Positions 13,987 to 25,581 are shown, counted from the stretch's first letter. The stretch is 64,000 nucleotides of DNA from Liolophura sinensis (GCF_032854445.1 NC_088302.1:9791338-9855337); one strand, 5' to 3'. A program made the numbers and translations. Notes: generated from the sequence alone by a model not told the origin.

Positions 13987-14160
13987 GTTGGGTCTGGCGA
14001 ACGGTCGCCGTTCAACCTTAGGCCAAGGTGAACTTCCTGTGCATGTTGAGCTGAGCCAATGACAGCGTTATGATCCTATGTATATCGGTGTCTATGGTTA
14101 TCGGGAATGGGGTTTGACAGGTCGTGAGTGCGCCGGACCGGATCGGCGGTTACCGAAAGC
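13987..14160 (-). promoter_or_regulatory. Probable ELL promoter and 5' leader
   Basis: A locally GC- and CpG-rich stretch lies directly upstream of the ELL start, including the text 'gtgcgccggaccggatcggc'. The only support is position and base composition; no TATA box was recognised. Confidence 0.45.
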
Positions 14161-14344
14161 GGCAAACGCATAATAAAGAAAATCACTGACTGTCTGAAAG
14201 TGAAAAGTCCTAAGTAATAAACACAACTGAAGGCATACATGTATATAGGGGACTAACATATATTTTGCATGTACGTGTATATATCTATGTATATTTTCTA
14301 TGTTATGACGCTCACTTTTTACAGTCAAGCTTATCATCCAGTTC

Positions 14345-14480
14345 GGACCCTTTCTTTGACTCAGTCGGTGTGACTGGTATAAGAACTAGGTCGCGAGTTC
14401 GAATCCAGATCATTCCGGTTTGGCTGTGTCCCTAAACCAAGAGGTTTTCCAGGAAGGTATGGGCGAAACACTTAAAAGTG
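14345..14480 (+). mobile_element. tRNA-headed SINE-like element
   Basis: The sequence gcgagttcgaatccagat contains a perfect RNA polymerase III B-box (GTTCGAATCC). An A-box-like stretch precedes it, and the text 'ggtttggctgtgtccctaaa' follows. This fits a tRNA-derived SINE; the tail is not defined. Confidence 0.5.
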
Positions 14481-17190
14481 AATCAAGTTCATTACTACGG
14501 AGTTTAACAGGCACCAAATATACATATATAGCCACCTATATACATTGGCCTGAATTTCACAGTCGGAGAAAGTTTGAATATAGTACATTAATTAAAACCT
14601 TTGTTAAAGCCCGTGTAATAATGTTGGTTTTGTAACATCCATATCCTTATGCATCACGTGATATAGATCATTGTAAGCGTACAAAATTTTGAGGAAAAAA
14701 GCAATAATGCTAATAATAGAAAAGGGCTCATATAGAGGCCCTTACATATATACATGTACTTTATATTTTGGCCTGATTATATATGATGTTAAAATGAGAC
14801 GAAAAATAAGTAAAGAAATGCTATGCGGGTTACACACATAGCATATGAATAGTAGATTAATTATCTCTGTTGTCATTTAATTATGTGTATGGGCTCCACG
14901 TCCACGGTGTCTAACTGAACCCAACATATGAGGGATACATGTATGGTAGACTTATAATTATTCCTCATGAAATTATATTTATAAAACAAGCGATTGCCAA
15001 TGAAGCGTGACTTTCTGGACAACTAGCTTTGTTATCCTCTCTCCACGATACGGTCTGCTTAGTTCGGAAAACAGCTTAACCACCACTATGATCGGTATAA
15101 GCTAGTCTGGTCTATTTAGGTGACTGAGAGGTTACAGGCTTAAATGTCGCGACCTCGGACAGAGTATAGCTCTACACAGATTAATTGTGAATAACAGTGC
15201 ATGACTATACACATATATAGGCAAATGCATTCAAGACGGCCTTTTTGTAGTGAAAGCATTTTTGACAAGTGTCGTACGTATAGGCCAACAGTTCGTATAT
15301 GCAGGGCTAATTTATTACGTCCACGCAGCGTTTGCAAATAAGCCACGACAGTCGCCATCTTCGCACCACGTGTTTGTTTCATTGATCCTGCATTCTGCCT
15401 ATTTAGTACGACTTGGGAAAGCTTCTCAAATCAGGTGTTTATTCCGATATATCTCAGTGCAAACTTAAGTTATAATAATGTTTGGGGTTTACTACTAAAA
15501 ACTATTTACTTCAATGAGCTTAATTCGTATGCAACATTTATAGATAACTGTGGCAATTTTTTTTCCCAGTATTATGTTTATTTTAATATTTTTAACAAAA
15601 AAGGAAGAAGTATTTTTGGCATCATATATGAATAAATAAATAAATAAATAAATATCGTCTGTCCATGTGAGTACATAAACAGATCCTCCAAACGAGAAAA
15701 CTGAATGGTCTCTTACGTGCAAGTTCTTTTGCTCTTTTAAATCTGATATGATATATACAGCTTTAACAATGTTAAATACAACATTTTGGTAATGGTGAAG
15801 GATGGAAATAATTTTCTGAACCGACACAATTTTCTAAGCGTTAGCAATGTATGATGTCCTTTACAGCAAGCTTAAACATTTTATAATCTGAGACTGTCCA
15901 ATGTCACATTAACGCATCTGGGTAATTTGCAATAAATGTTAAAAATCTTGTGATCTAAAATTATGTTGAACAACTTAATTTTGCTGAAGATCACAACGCG
16001 GTGTAACATTTTAAAATGTTGGCACTCACATCTTGCAACATGTAACACGCTGCGTCAGTTGAACACATTGGAAATGCTAACAATTCAGCCTTTGTGGCTT
16101 TAGAGATTGTCTTCAGAAATTATTATCTCTGCATGCGGGCCTATAAGGTGTAATCTGATTTTAATGTTTTTGCAACACGTATGAATAATTTTTCACTTAT
16201 ACAACCACGGGTATAGGTAAAGTTATGCATGACTGTATAGTGCCCGAAGTACCTAAACCATCGCCCTCGAAAAAAACGGACAAGGTTATATAAAGAGCCT
16301 TGATATTCAAGTTTAAAAGAACATGAGTACGACTTCACACGTAGATAATTAAAAAGAAAAGATAAAAGCTGATCCAGATTCAAGAATGTATACATAGACC
16401 TAGGTATGTAGGCTATATGGTCAACAGAATCGCACATACAAAACGGAAAGACGACCTGCCAGAGATGCACGTGAATGGGATGATGCACCCATCGTATATA
16501 GCTTATATCTGTAACTGGTCCATATACACATGTCAGTAATTCGACTTCGTTTAAGAGCTTTTTTTGAATATGCACAAGAAGTGTAATGCCATAGGATTCA
16601 GGCGAATACATATCTATGATATATAGCTAGCACTAAATACCAATCAACACTAATTGGCCTTTTTTTTTTCAAGACAACCGTCTCTTCTTGAAATCTTCAC
16701 CTTGCAGTAAATATAGGTGTGAGCACCATCTTTCAAGTTTACCGTAAGCTTTATACGTTGCTGCTAAGTTATTACAGATGAATAAGTTATTCTAGCTAGA
16801 TGTGTAAACATGTAATTTAATGTGTTGATTTGCCTATTATATTTCCAGCAGAAAGTCGTTCTCAGTTTGACAGGACTACTGCTAAAGGGGTGTAACCCTG
16901 GCGTCTTTTTACGTTTATCTGTTAACAGGGTTGTCGTTCTTTAAACGCATTGCCCATGAAGCCTCATGGTGTCCTCTGCTATGTAATAAAATATTTATCA
17001 TGGTTTATACCATTGCAAGAAAAACTAATGATGTGTAACTGCTATAAATGCTATACCTTATACTTTGAATGATTGATCAGACAGTCCTATAGTTTCAGAA
17101 AGTTCCAAAAATGTTTTGTAAAGCTAGGGTGCCCCGTATAGGGAGACAATTAAAGGCTTGTTTTATGCCCTTAGTTTGGACTGGACAAAT
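14481..17190. other. Intergenic, nothing recognised
   Basis: AT-rich sequence with a short AAAT run at 15631-15653. A 156-codon minus ORF at 16141-16611 has no recognised motif. Confidence 0.5.
15631..15653. repeat. AAAT tetranucleotide microsatellite
   Basis: About six AAAT units in a row. Confidence 0.9.
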
Positions 17191-17199
17191 ATAACAGTG

Positions 17200-17340
17200 T
17201 CGGGTTTGGATCTCCAGATGAACAGATGAATGGAATGTTCAAGGTCCATTATCAGTAGCTTAAAGATAATGGGACCGGCTTAAAACAGGACATGCATAAT
17301 TAGGTTCAAACCCTGCCTTGGACAGGGATTTTGCTTATTT
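17200..17340 (+). mobile_element. SINE-like element with B-box
   Basis: The text 'ttaggttcaaaccctgcctt' contains a perfect B-box (GGTTCAAACCC), followed by 'ggacagggattttgcttatt'. Its boundaries are uncertain and no target-site duplication was seen. Confidence 0.35.
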
Positions 17341-18195
17341 TTCCGCTTTTGTTTGACATGGTGCCTTGGTAAAGTTTAACTTGTTTTCCAGCAATTTCGT
17401 CTCATACACGACTCATTATTGGAGTGAAAACTGACGTCTATTAACTCCTCCGGAAGGCATCTTATCCTCCAGCTCCCAGCAAATCTCAGTGCAGTATTTG
17501 CCCTATTTAATGGCATATTTTCAGCAAGGCGATAATACTAAACAAACGATGCTAATGTTCCCAAAGGACGTAGAATATAAATATCGAGTTTACCTAGGTT
17601 TTTATCAATGCTGGATAGGAATTCCCCTTGCGATTTTTGTGATGTTACAGCTTCCCGTTCAGATTGCATCTACATTTTAGCAAAGAAATTTTCAATATTT
17701 TCAAGTTAAGGGCTCCGTAAATCTGTTTGTATCTACTTTAATTGGTCGTAAAAGGCTTTTAGAAAATCGGGGCTTCCGGGGTCTGGACGGGCCCTGGATC
17801 CTCGCCTATAATTGACTGGGATAGTCGTTCCGCTTGCCTCTGTACGACCTCATCACCTCTCCACCTCGTTGCATGCAGACCTGATTACCTCGGGTTAACC
17901 TATGATAAAAATTGTTCAGGTTATCCGCTTGCGCTATTAGAGTAAATATTTCGCAACTCACATAGTGCGAATCGGCACTCCAACGGAAACTAAGTAAAAA
18001 CATGTAAAGTATGGAAGCCATCCGAAAACTAATTCGAGCCAAAATGTGCAGGACAGACCCTCCTCATCACAACCTTAAGGATGGATATTTTTCTCTCTTT
18101 AAAACAGGTTCAAACTCGCGTACAGCTATGTAGGGTCAAAGAGCTCCCGGGACCTTGACCTCGGCGGCTTCCTACGTACCAGCACGATGTACCGG

Positions 18196-18204
18196 TATAT
18201 ATAT

Positions 18205-18255
<51 letters not shown>
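18196..18255. repeat. AT microsatellite with a central phase switch
   Basis: About 60 bases of alternating AT, interrupted once by 'ataata'. It could extrude a cruciform. Confidence 0.95.
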
Positions 18256-18258
<3 letters not shown>

Positions 18259-18440
18259 CAACGATACGTCTACTAAATGACATACGTGTGCATAAACTGT
18301 ATGGTTTAAATATGACTCAGTTGTGTTGACTTCATTAGCTTGCTGGATTCAACGTTTTAAGGTCGTCAGAGCTTTACTTAACACAACACACAGGTATATA
18401 TACAAATACACAAGAGGTGTACAGTTGTTGACAGTGTTCA

Positions 18441-18693
18441 CTTATTTGTTTATTTATTTATTTGATTGGTGCTTTACACCGTACCGATACTCAGGAATAT
18501 TTTACTTAAATGACGGTGGGTCAGTATTACGATGGTAGAGCCAGGTGAAAACCCCAGGTGGCTGGAAGACCTTCCCACGTACGGCCGCAGAGCCAACATG
18601 AGCTGGGATTGAACTCACGGTGACCGCATTGGTGAGAGGCTCCTGTTTCATTATACCGCGCCGGCGTGCAAATCCTCTCGGCCATGGAGCCCC
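18441..18693 (-). mobile_element. RUDI-like V-SINE, nearly full length
   Basis: It runs from TTTATTTGATTGGTGC through 'ccttcccacgtacggccg' and 'gattgaactcacggtgaccg' to 'ctctcggccatggagcccc'. It is the only copy here with a fairly complete 'gtacggccg' central part. No clear target-site duplication was found. Confidence 0.88.
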
Positions 18694-18789
18694 AATTGTC
18701 CAGTTATAAAGGTATTACAACATAGTACACAGGCTTGTACATATAGAAAATGTTTCCACGTGACATGTACAGGTATTTAAACGACATAT

Positions 18790-18960
18790 TCGCTCTGGGT
18801 AGCGTATTCAGCCAATCACAGTCTTCAGTTTCCAATTACTTATTCCTGTAGAAAAACTTTTCACATGTAGACCTGCTGGGCGGGGCCTGGAAGGCATTTT
18901 GCTCGCTTTCACTTCACTCCGCCCCGTCATAATCGTGAAGATGTTACATATTGAACTCTA
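18790..18960 (+). promoter_or_regulatory. Promoter-like region with CCAAT box and two GC boxes
   Basis: It contains a CCAAT box in 'cagccaatcaca' near 18811, a GC box GGGCGGGGCC near 18879 and the inverted GC box CCGCCCC near 18920. A short ORF with an A at -3 begins at 19057. No gene model supports it. Confidence 0.35.
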
Positions 18961-19056
18961 TTCAATACAAGGAAATATTGTGAATGGTCCATTTTTGAGA
19001 GATATACATACGGCAGAGTTTAAACGACGAAAACGATAAACCTGGATATTGACAAA

Positions 19057-19302
19057 ATGTCCGAATCGACTATAGAACAACTTCATCAGTACATTAAAGT
19101 TCTGCATTCCGGTGTCGTCATTTGGCTGTTGACTTCTACAACAATTAAAGCACTGTTGTCTGTATGCATGGCTTTGGTATCGTGGCCATGCACTCAGCGG
19201 AGTACCGATAAATGGGGCATGTCACAAAGGCGAGTGGCATCACTATATACTCTGGATGTAAACTATCTAGCCGGGGTCTTGTCATCTCCCAGGCGACATT
19301 GA
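19057..19302 (+). CDS. Candidate small ORF, 81 aa, one hydrophobic segment (unproven)
   Basis: I do not recognise this protein. It starts MSESTIEQLHQYIKV and has a hydrophobic stretch at residues ~19-43 (GVVIWLL...MALVSW) that could span a membrane, followed by a basic tail. It is listed only because a CCAAT and GC-box cluster lies about 100-250 bases upstream and the start has a favourable A at -3. It could equally be the first exon of a spliced gene or a chance ORF. No downstream exon was found before the receptor gene on the opposite strand. Confidence 0.2.
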   Translation: MSESTIEQLHQYIKVLHSGVVIWLLTSTTIKALLSVCMALVSWPCTQRSTDKWGMSQRRVASLYTLDVNYLAGVLSSPRRH

Positions 19303-19329
19303 TTTGTCTCGAAGTCAAAGTGTAGTTTT

Positions 19330-19535
19330 ATTCAACATAATTTGTGTTCGGTGCAATGACAATGAACAGCACATATGCGACTTACACACATTGCCGCAAA
19401 TCAAGCACAGGTCAGAATAAGAGCTGGAACGTGTTTTACGAAACATTTTCAGTGCGAGGAGATGCGTCACCATGGTAATTGCGATTGGCGGTGTGTTGCG
19501 AAAGCTTTGTAAAACGGGCCCCTGGTAAGCAGGTA
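19330..19535. mobile_element. Possible MITE remnant
   Basis: The right end 'gcgaaagctttgtaaaacgg' followed by 'gcccc' resembles the terminus of short foldback elements common in molluscs. I could not define a matching left terminus. Confidence 0.25.
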
Positions 19536-19569
19536 AAATTATCTTTTTCCAGTGTGTGATTCAGATGTA

Positions 19570-19660
19570 AGGGCCCTCACTCGCCCTATCGCTTGGCATC
19601 ATGAAGACTCTGTGATATCGTGTTCGAATCCTGTATGTCCCCGCTGGCTAGGGTGTCGTT
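19570..19660 (+). mobile_element. tRNA-headed SINE-like fragment
   Basis: The text 'gatatcgtgttcgaatcctg' holds a perfect B-box (GTTCGAATCC), followed by 'tatgtccccgctggctaggg'. It resembles the copy at 14345, where the B-box is also followed by a 'ggctnggtgtc'-like stretch. Confidence 0.45.
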
Positions 19661-20054
19661 TTGTACGGCTTTTGTTTGCCTATATAGGAGCAGTGATGTA
19701 CGTTTCTGTACAAACCTAACGCTATGACTGCACTATTCTAGAAATAGCGTAGATATATAAACATGCACAAGAATGATTCATGTGTAATACGAGAAATATC
19801 TTTAATCATATTTATACATCGTTTACTACCAACTATGGAAAATTTATTTAAGCTATTTCTGGCTGTATGTCACCTGGAAATATAATTGTGAATTCTAAAT
19901 ACAATTTATAAATCTATAAATATAGATATAGAGGACATGGGGCTTTGCAAGCTAAGTGAGTTCGAATAAGCAAAAAGCTTGTATTAATCTCACTATACCA
20001 GTGAAAAGATAGTATCATTTTCACTATGTATGAATCAATAATCTTACTTCGAAT

Positions 20055-20480
20055 AGAAAGCCAATTCGTATCTCACTACAAACAATAAAATGGAATTCAC
20101 CGCTAATAAAAAAAAAGAATGTCACCATTAAAAAGCAAACACGAATTTCACTGGCAATGGAAGTAAAAACGGATCTCACTTCCAACAAAACACCAACACG
20201 AATCTAACCTCCAATAAAAGTCAAAACTAATATCTCCTATGATAAAAAGCCAAAACCAGCTTATATTTCCTCACAAGGCCAACACGAATCTAACTACAAG
20301 TGTCATTATAATAATCCAAATGCCAATTTCATCACACACAACATGCCAACGCGAATCTCCATGGAAGTAAAAAGCCAGCACGAAACCCTCTGCTAATGAA
20401 AAATCAATCTATCGCAATTCCCCCCCCCCCGAAAAAAGAGCAATGTGAACGTAATACCAGTGAAATGCCATACGAATCTT
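20055..20480. repeat. Degenerate tandem repeat 3' of the receptor gene
   Basis: About ten loosely spaced copies of a motif close to 'aagccaacacgaatctcac', for example at 20058, 20137, 20189, 20280 and 20345. They are separated by A-rich linkers, and the period varies between about 30 and 60 bases. Confidence 0.6.
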
Positions 20481-20667
20481 TAATTCTAGCAGCGATACCA
20501 AAAACTCACCTATATAACGAAAACTTTTCTATATGGTTATATGCGTAGCGTATAGCTGTTCTGAAGATTTATACAGAATTTATGTCTGTTTTATACACAG
20601 GCCCTGCATGTGAACATGTTAATGGCGTATATATGAAGTCGTTATAAGACATGGTAAAACAAATCAC

Positions 20668-21675
20668 CTATGATCGGAAACAGTTTGTTATATCACGACT
20701 CCATGTTTTTCTGCACTGACAAAAACCCTCCTTTAATACTTTACTAAAAAACACAGATATACCTACAAGAAAATTAATCCCATAAAACACAGTGGAAAGC
20801 GTCCTGTTTACCCAAGACATTGTTGCGTCAGAAAAGACGCTTTGATGGAGAAGGAACAGAAGTCCAGTGTGGCATACAGAGCAGACGAAACTTATTGTGA
20901 GAACAATGCAGTTTATCATACATGTCACATACTCAGGGCGAGCTCTTAAAGATGGTACCACCGCCCGGCTGACCGACTCAATCCGACGTCGATGAACCAT
21001 AGCTAGATACAGAGTACGGGCTAATATTCCACACATACCAATCGTAGCAGGAGCCGCGATTGCGCAATCCACAAAATAAAATGCGGAATTGGGTATAGAG
21101 CTAAACGTGCAATCGTCTGGATTGTCTGACGGTGTTTCGCTCCCAGACACAAAGCCTAGTAAACAGCCTAGAATAATAACAATGTCCATGGTCCAAATTC
21201 CGACCAGAAAAATGCAGATGGTTTTTCTTGAAAAAGATGTCTGGATGAAAGGTTTTTCCACTACCAGTAATGACAAGATGCCGTGGCACAGGTTTGCTAA
21301 GTAATTGACCGATATAGCGATCAGCTGGAATGTTTCAGTAGCCAGACAGGCTACACGATCGTCTCTAAACACTGAGAAAAATGGACGAAACGCTTGCAGG
21401 TAGAGAGCTATTGAACAGGCCATCCCAGATATGCAGGTGTTTGTTGCAGTAACTTTAAGCGGTTCGCTCAGTTTTGAGTACAGTATTGCACCAGTCAAAC
21501 CTGGATACTGTATCATCAGAAGAGTGGCGATGACTCCGGCAATGACAGTCAGAGCGTAATCCCTACCAGTGGGGAACGTCGAGCCGTCACTTCCCTCATA
21601 TGTTTCGTTCCACAGGGTAATGTTTAAGTCTCGATAATCGAATGAGGTAGCAAATTCCATGGCGCTGGCGACCAT
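20668..21675 (-). CDS. Intronless orphan seven-transmembrane (GPCR-like) receptor, 335 aa
   Basis: A single open frame encodes a short outer N-terminus with two glycosylation sequons (NIT, NET) and then seven hydrophobic segments at residues ~43-68, 76-100, 112-138, 150-174, 200-225, 252-278 and 289-312. Cysteines sit at the start of span 3 (RVACLATE) and in loop 2 (DDCTF), in the positions of the usual class A disulfide. Tryptophan in span 4 (GIWTMD) is conserved. The DRY box at the end of span 3 is replaced by EKP. NPxxY in span 7 is replaced by NFLVG, keeping only the Asn. An SK...CQC segment fits helix 8 with palmitoylation sites. It should act at the plasma membrane, but ligand and G protein are unknown. 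The start MVASAMEF has a second ATG five codons in that could also serve. It resembles expanded, intron-poor invertebrate chemosensory or peptide receptor families; exact assignment needs a search. Confidence 0.85.
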   Translation of the reverse strand: MVASAMEFATSFDYRDLNITLWNETYEGSDGSTFPTGRDYALTVIAGVIATLLMIQYPGLTGAILYSKLSEPLKVTATNTCISGMACSIALYLQAFRPFFSVFRDDRVACLATETFQLIAISVNYLANLCHGILSLLVVEKPFIQTSFSRKTICIFLVGIWTMDIVIILGCLLGFVSGSETPSDNPDDCTFSSIPNSAFYFVDCAIAAPATIGMCGILARTLYLAMVHRRRIESVSRAVVPSLRARPEYVTCMINCIVLTISFVCSVCHTGLLFLLHQSVFSDATMSWVNRTLSTVFYGINFLVGISVFFSKVLKEGFCQCRKTWSRDITNCFRS

Positions 21676-22370
21676 ACAGGTACTATAAACGGATAATCTT
21701 GAATGGAAGTCTATAAAGGTTCAAAGATCACTAAATCTACACTCAAGCACGTATATTATGTACTGCACTAAGAACATTACTGTCGTCGGCTTTGTCTTCT
21801 GCAAAGTGTAGCAAGTGTAGCGCCTAGAGTATTGCCTTCGACACCCATTCCAATCTTACACACTATGTACTTCGTTTTCCCAGTGTGTGTAGTGTTCCTG
21901 TAGAAAGCTTATCTGTTTCACTTCTTAGGCGCGTCGTCACCAGAGGGTATTTTTGCAATCAGTTCTGCATATATCAAACTTCCTAAAAATCGTGACCGTT
22001 TCTTGTCAAACAACGACACTGTCCTATCCCCAGCAACTGTGGGATGAAATAATCATATCGCTATAGAGACAGAATAATCCATATTTATACAATCCTGTTA
22101 ATGGTCGATGTACAGAGGTTTTTATCTCAGTCACAGCGATTGGAGGTGAGAGAGTACGCTCACGCTTAATCGTTGGTAAACACACAATAAATGAATGTTA
22201 AGTTATCTTGTATACACCAACCGTCCGTTCAAACATGAACCTCTTTAACTTAGTAGTATAACCATATGTCCACCATTTGAATTTACAGCCTTCAAGCAAT
22301 GGCAGTACATTGGCAGTGTAATAAGGGGAGGAAGGTGTATTGTGTACACCAATAAACTTTATCATCATAC
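21676..22370. other. Region upstream of the receptor, no exon seen
   Basis: It should contain the receptor promoter. I recognise no TATA box, repeat or ORF of note. Confidence 0.4.
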
Positions 22371-22377
22371 CAGTAAA

Positions 22378-23080
22378 TTTATGGTCGTATGTAGTCGTGA
22401 TGGTGTCGTAATATCGTGGTGTTCGTGAACATCCGTATATGCAAATATGTTGTGGAAATGTCCACGATTGTAGATGTTTTACGTGAATGCACATGACATA
22501 ACACGACACCGAGACAAAGACTATATACACCAGCCACGATGACTCGTGTCGTCACCCTCGTAGACATTTTTCGGGCGAGTTTTAAGTTTGGACACGACAC
22601 AAAGGAGCTGATAACAGCGGACTTTAAAAAACCAGGAACCCATTCCACAGAGAAATTTCTGACTTAAGTCAAATCTGAAATACAATCCTAATATTTTTCG
22701 TCTTCAGAAAATAAAAAGTTTGTCCACCTTATCAATGTTATCTTCAGACAAATACGATCCATTTTTCAATGTTCTGTTCCAAAAGCTAAGCTTTGTGGAG
22801 AAGTTTAGAATTTTGAATTAAGTCAGAAATGGCTTTGTTATATAGGCTCCTGGTCCCATGATCACAATGCTGTAACAGACTCGTGGCAGATCGTGGTAAT
22901 TCGTGATACTTCTTAATTGCTACAGTCATGGCAAGTCGTGACATCTCGTTCCAGTGTCGTGTTTTTTCTTACCAGTGTCATGGCTGTTTGTGTTGGTATA
23001 TCGTACCAATATCTTGGCAAGCAGTTCTGCCGTCGGACAGATTTCGTGACACATTTGTAGTCGTGACGGAATTTTGCGTG
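22378..23080. repeat. Two TCGTG-rich blocks flanking a MITE
   Basis: Blocks at about 22378-22600 and 22880-23080 are dense in TCGTG or its complement, in phrases such as 'cacgatgactcgtgtcgtca', 'atggcaagtcgtgacatctc' and 'tttgtagtcgtgacgg'. There is no fixed period. The foldback element at 22631-22854 separates them, as if it had inserted into one block. Confidence 0.5.
22631..22854. mobile_element. Foldback MITE-like element, ~224 bp
   Basis: The left end accaggaacccattccac and right end ggctcctggt are inverted repeats; the outer seven bases are perfect (accagga / tcctggt). Further in, 'aaatttctgacttaagtc' pairs with 'gaattaagtcagaaat'. A related copy lies at 57841-58023. It has no coding capacity, so it is non-autonomous. 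Confidence 0.7.
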
Positions 23081-23754
23081 AGACATAAACTGGCGGAGTA
23101 AATATTCTATGACTGAATATTGCAAATCAGTATAAAAACAGTTTATATCTTGTCCTAAAGTTATTTTGAATAATCGCATACTGATTCCTAACAAATTAAG
23201 TTTAAGGCATGTTTGCCAAAAATATTTTGACGGACACACGCCTACTGTTTATGGATATTTTAGTTTCAGCAACTTAAAGGAACCGTAAAGCGGAGAATCA
23301 GCCCCAGAGATGTACGATAAAAAGGTACAAATTTCAAAATCCCTTTACAGTTCTGTAAATTTCAAAGTCAGAAGTATAAAACTTGGTCGAATCACCCGTA
23401 AAAGTTATATGGCCATAAAAGAAATGGTTGCTTAGTAATAACCCGCCAAGCATTCTCGATCAAAAATGAACGAAAAGAATGGATACTTGTTCAGTTGTGG
23501 TATTACGTAACGTCTCTCAACTATAGCCTAATTATGCGTGAACCCGTGTTGAGAGCACGGGCGTGGTCCTCTAGCTATGTCATTAACTGCGAGTTCGTTA
23601 ATTTTTTCATAAAGTTACATTTGTGGTGCAGTGATTTTCTCCACTCTACGGTGTCCGATGCAGAAAGAAGATATTTCAATGCGACCAGAGCAGTCTTCCA
23701 TTTTTCAACTTTATGACTTATACTTTGCTTCAAGTGCATGTTTGGAGCTTTATA

Positions 23755-24001
23755 TTTGTTTACTTATTTATTTGCTTGGTGTTTTACGCCGTACTTAAGA
23801 ATATTTCACATATACGACGGTGGCCAGCATTATGGTGTGAGGAATCCCGGCAGAGCCGGGGGGAAACCCACGACCATCCGCAGGTTGCTGCCAGATCTTC
23901 AGCAACCTGGACTTGAACTCACAGCGACCGCATTGGTGAGAGGCTTCTGGGCCATTACGCTGTGCTAGCGCGCTAACTCACTGAGCCACGGAGGCCCATA
24001 A
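23755..24001 (-). mobile_element. RUDI-like V-SINE, full length, with target-site duplication
   Basis: All parts are present: tail TTTACTTATTTATTTG, central 'gggaaacccacgaccatccg' and head 'gctaactcactgagccacgg'. The 9-mer agctttata flanks it at 23746-23754 and 24002-24010. Confidence 0.92.
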
Positions 24002-24186
24002 AGCTTTATAAACCGCATGCTTGCCATATAACAAGGAAAAGAAGAGTAAAACAGAACTGAAAACGAAGTAGCCTCACGAGTGTGTCAGCAGATGTCACTC
24101 ACAGCTATCGTCAGTTTCTCTTCTTGAGGTGCACACTTTCTTGCAATGGGACCGATTCCCCGCCTTACCATACCAAGTCCTTTTGT

Positions 24187-24448
24187 TTATTTACTTATTT
24201 ATTTATTTGATTGGTGTTTTACGCCGTACTCAAGAATATTTCACTTATACGACGGCGGCCAGCATTTTGGTGGGCGGAAACCGGACAGAGACCGGGGGAA
24301 ACCCACGACCATCCGCAGGTTGCTGACAGACCTTCTCACTTATGGCTGGAGAATAAGCCAGCATGAGCTGGACTTGAACTCACAGCGACCGCATTAGTGA
24401 TAGGCTCAAGGGTCATTACGCTGCGCTGGCGCGCTAACCAGCTGAGCC
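24187..24448 (-). mobile_element. RUDI-like V-SINE, full length, with 15-bp target-site duplication
   Basis: This is the best-preserved copy in the window. It is flanked by a perfect 15-mer accaagtccttttgt at 24172-24186 and 24449-24463. It contains the tail, the central domain and the head with A-box and B-box. It lies 185 bases from the copy at 23755, in the same orientation. Confidence 0.95.
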
Positions 24449-25259
24449 ACCAAGTCCTTTTGTACCTTTGACATGCTGTACTTTCAAGCGTATATATAGC
24501 TACATGTTTATATACACATATACAAGTAGATTTAAAATGGTTAATTATATTGTTACCTGTATAGAGGTCTGCACACATGTCAAAGATAAAAAGATTGCCT
24601 CTAAAAGCAATGCGGGATCGTTTCATTTCTACTGTAAGGCAATCAGCACCGATTCTGCTCTCCTTGAAAAAAACAAAGAGCATTTTTAACCATCAAACTT
24701 AAGCTTAAATGGACTTAAATGAATGGAGATAGAGTGCAATCTGTATTGAGTCCATTTTATATGGTTATATGTAGGCCTAATGGCGATGTCATTCCTAGGA
24801 TTTTAGCCGACGGCACACATATCCTAATTTAGCGAAAATGGAAGATTCCATTAACGTTTAATCTCACAGGTAAACATAATGCAGATGTAATCGACTAATG
24901 GGTATTTTGTACCTGTACGATCGAAGCCGGCCCATAAAAATAGATCAACAGATCTTGGCATTAGAACTCCTCGATCTAGTATATATATGCATATAAAGAC
25001 ACAAGTAACGTGATAAATGACATATTGTGTTTAACTCAGTGTCAGTTCCATTATTACTTCAGGTTACAGATCTATGTTTAAGTTTCGCGCTGCTTTGTTA
25101 ATTTTTAAGTACATATGTTATATTCAATAATTTGACATTTTCCAGATTAGCTTTGAATTCAAACGTGGTGTAACTAGTCGTAACTCACTCATTGGTTTAC
25201 GTATGCATTTTGCCCTCCAACTTTACATACATGTGTATACCAAAGACTTTTGGTAAAAA

Positions 25260-25505
25260 TGGTACACCATGGTCGCTTGGTGCTCAGCACTGAGAGGTTA
25301 AAGCTGGGATTAGGCCTAAGATAGCCGTCTATCTTAATCTCAGGTGAAAGCAAGAAAACAGGACAGGATGACCCTAGTCCTCAGTATAATGTGACTGCGA
25401 AGGGTGGCATGTCTGGTGTTTTCGGCATGATCCTTCGCTCATTGGCGGCGACACTTTGGCGACATGGACTCACCTACCACAAGAAGACACAGTATATATA
25501 TATAT
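25260..25505 (+). mobile_element. SINE-like family B element ending in an AT run
   Basis: It contains 'ggtggcatgtctggtgtttt' then 'cggcatgat', shared with 35160-35190. The next part, 'ccttcgctcattggcggcga' then 'cactt', resembles the 'cagtgaagcagcact' segment of the copies at 43160 and 58650. Confidence 0.5.
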
Positions 25506-25581
25506 ATGCGCACGCACCTATTACCTCCTCGTTATGGAAGCTGACAGAAGCCGTCTTGCTTCCTCGCTATTTCTAATACAG

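Noticed and set aside
16141..16611. 156-codon minus-strand ORF, the longest unassigned one
   Set aside because: No recognisable domain or motif, no promoter signs and no splice partners. The length is possible by chance in 64 kb.
17489..17680. 63-codon plus ORF with a hydrophobic end
   Set aside because: Short, no similarity recognised, no promoter or splice signals that join it to anything.
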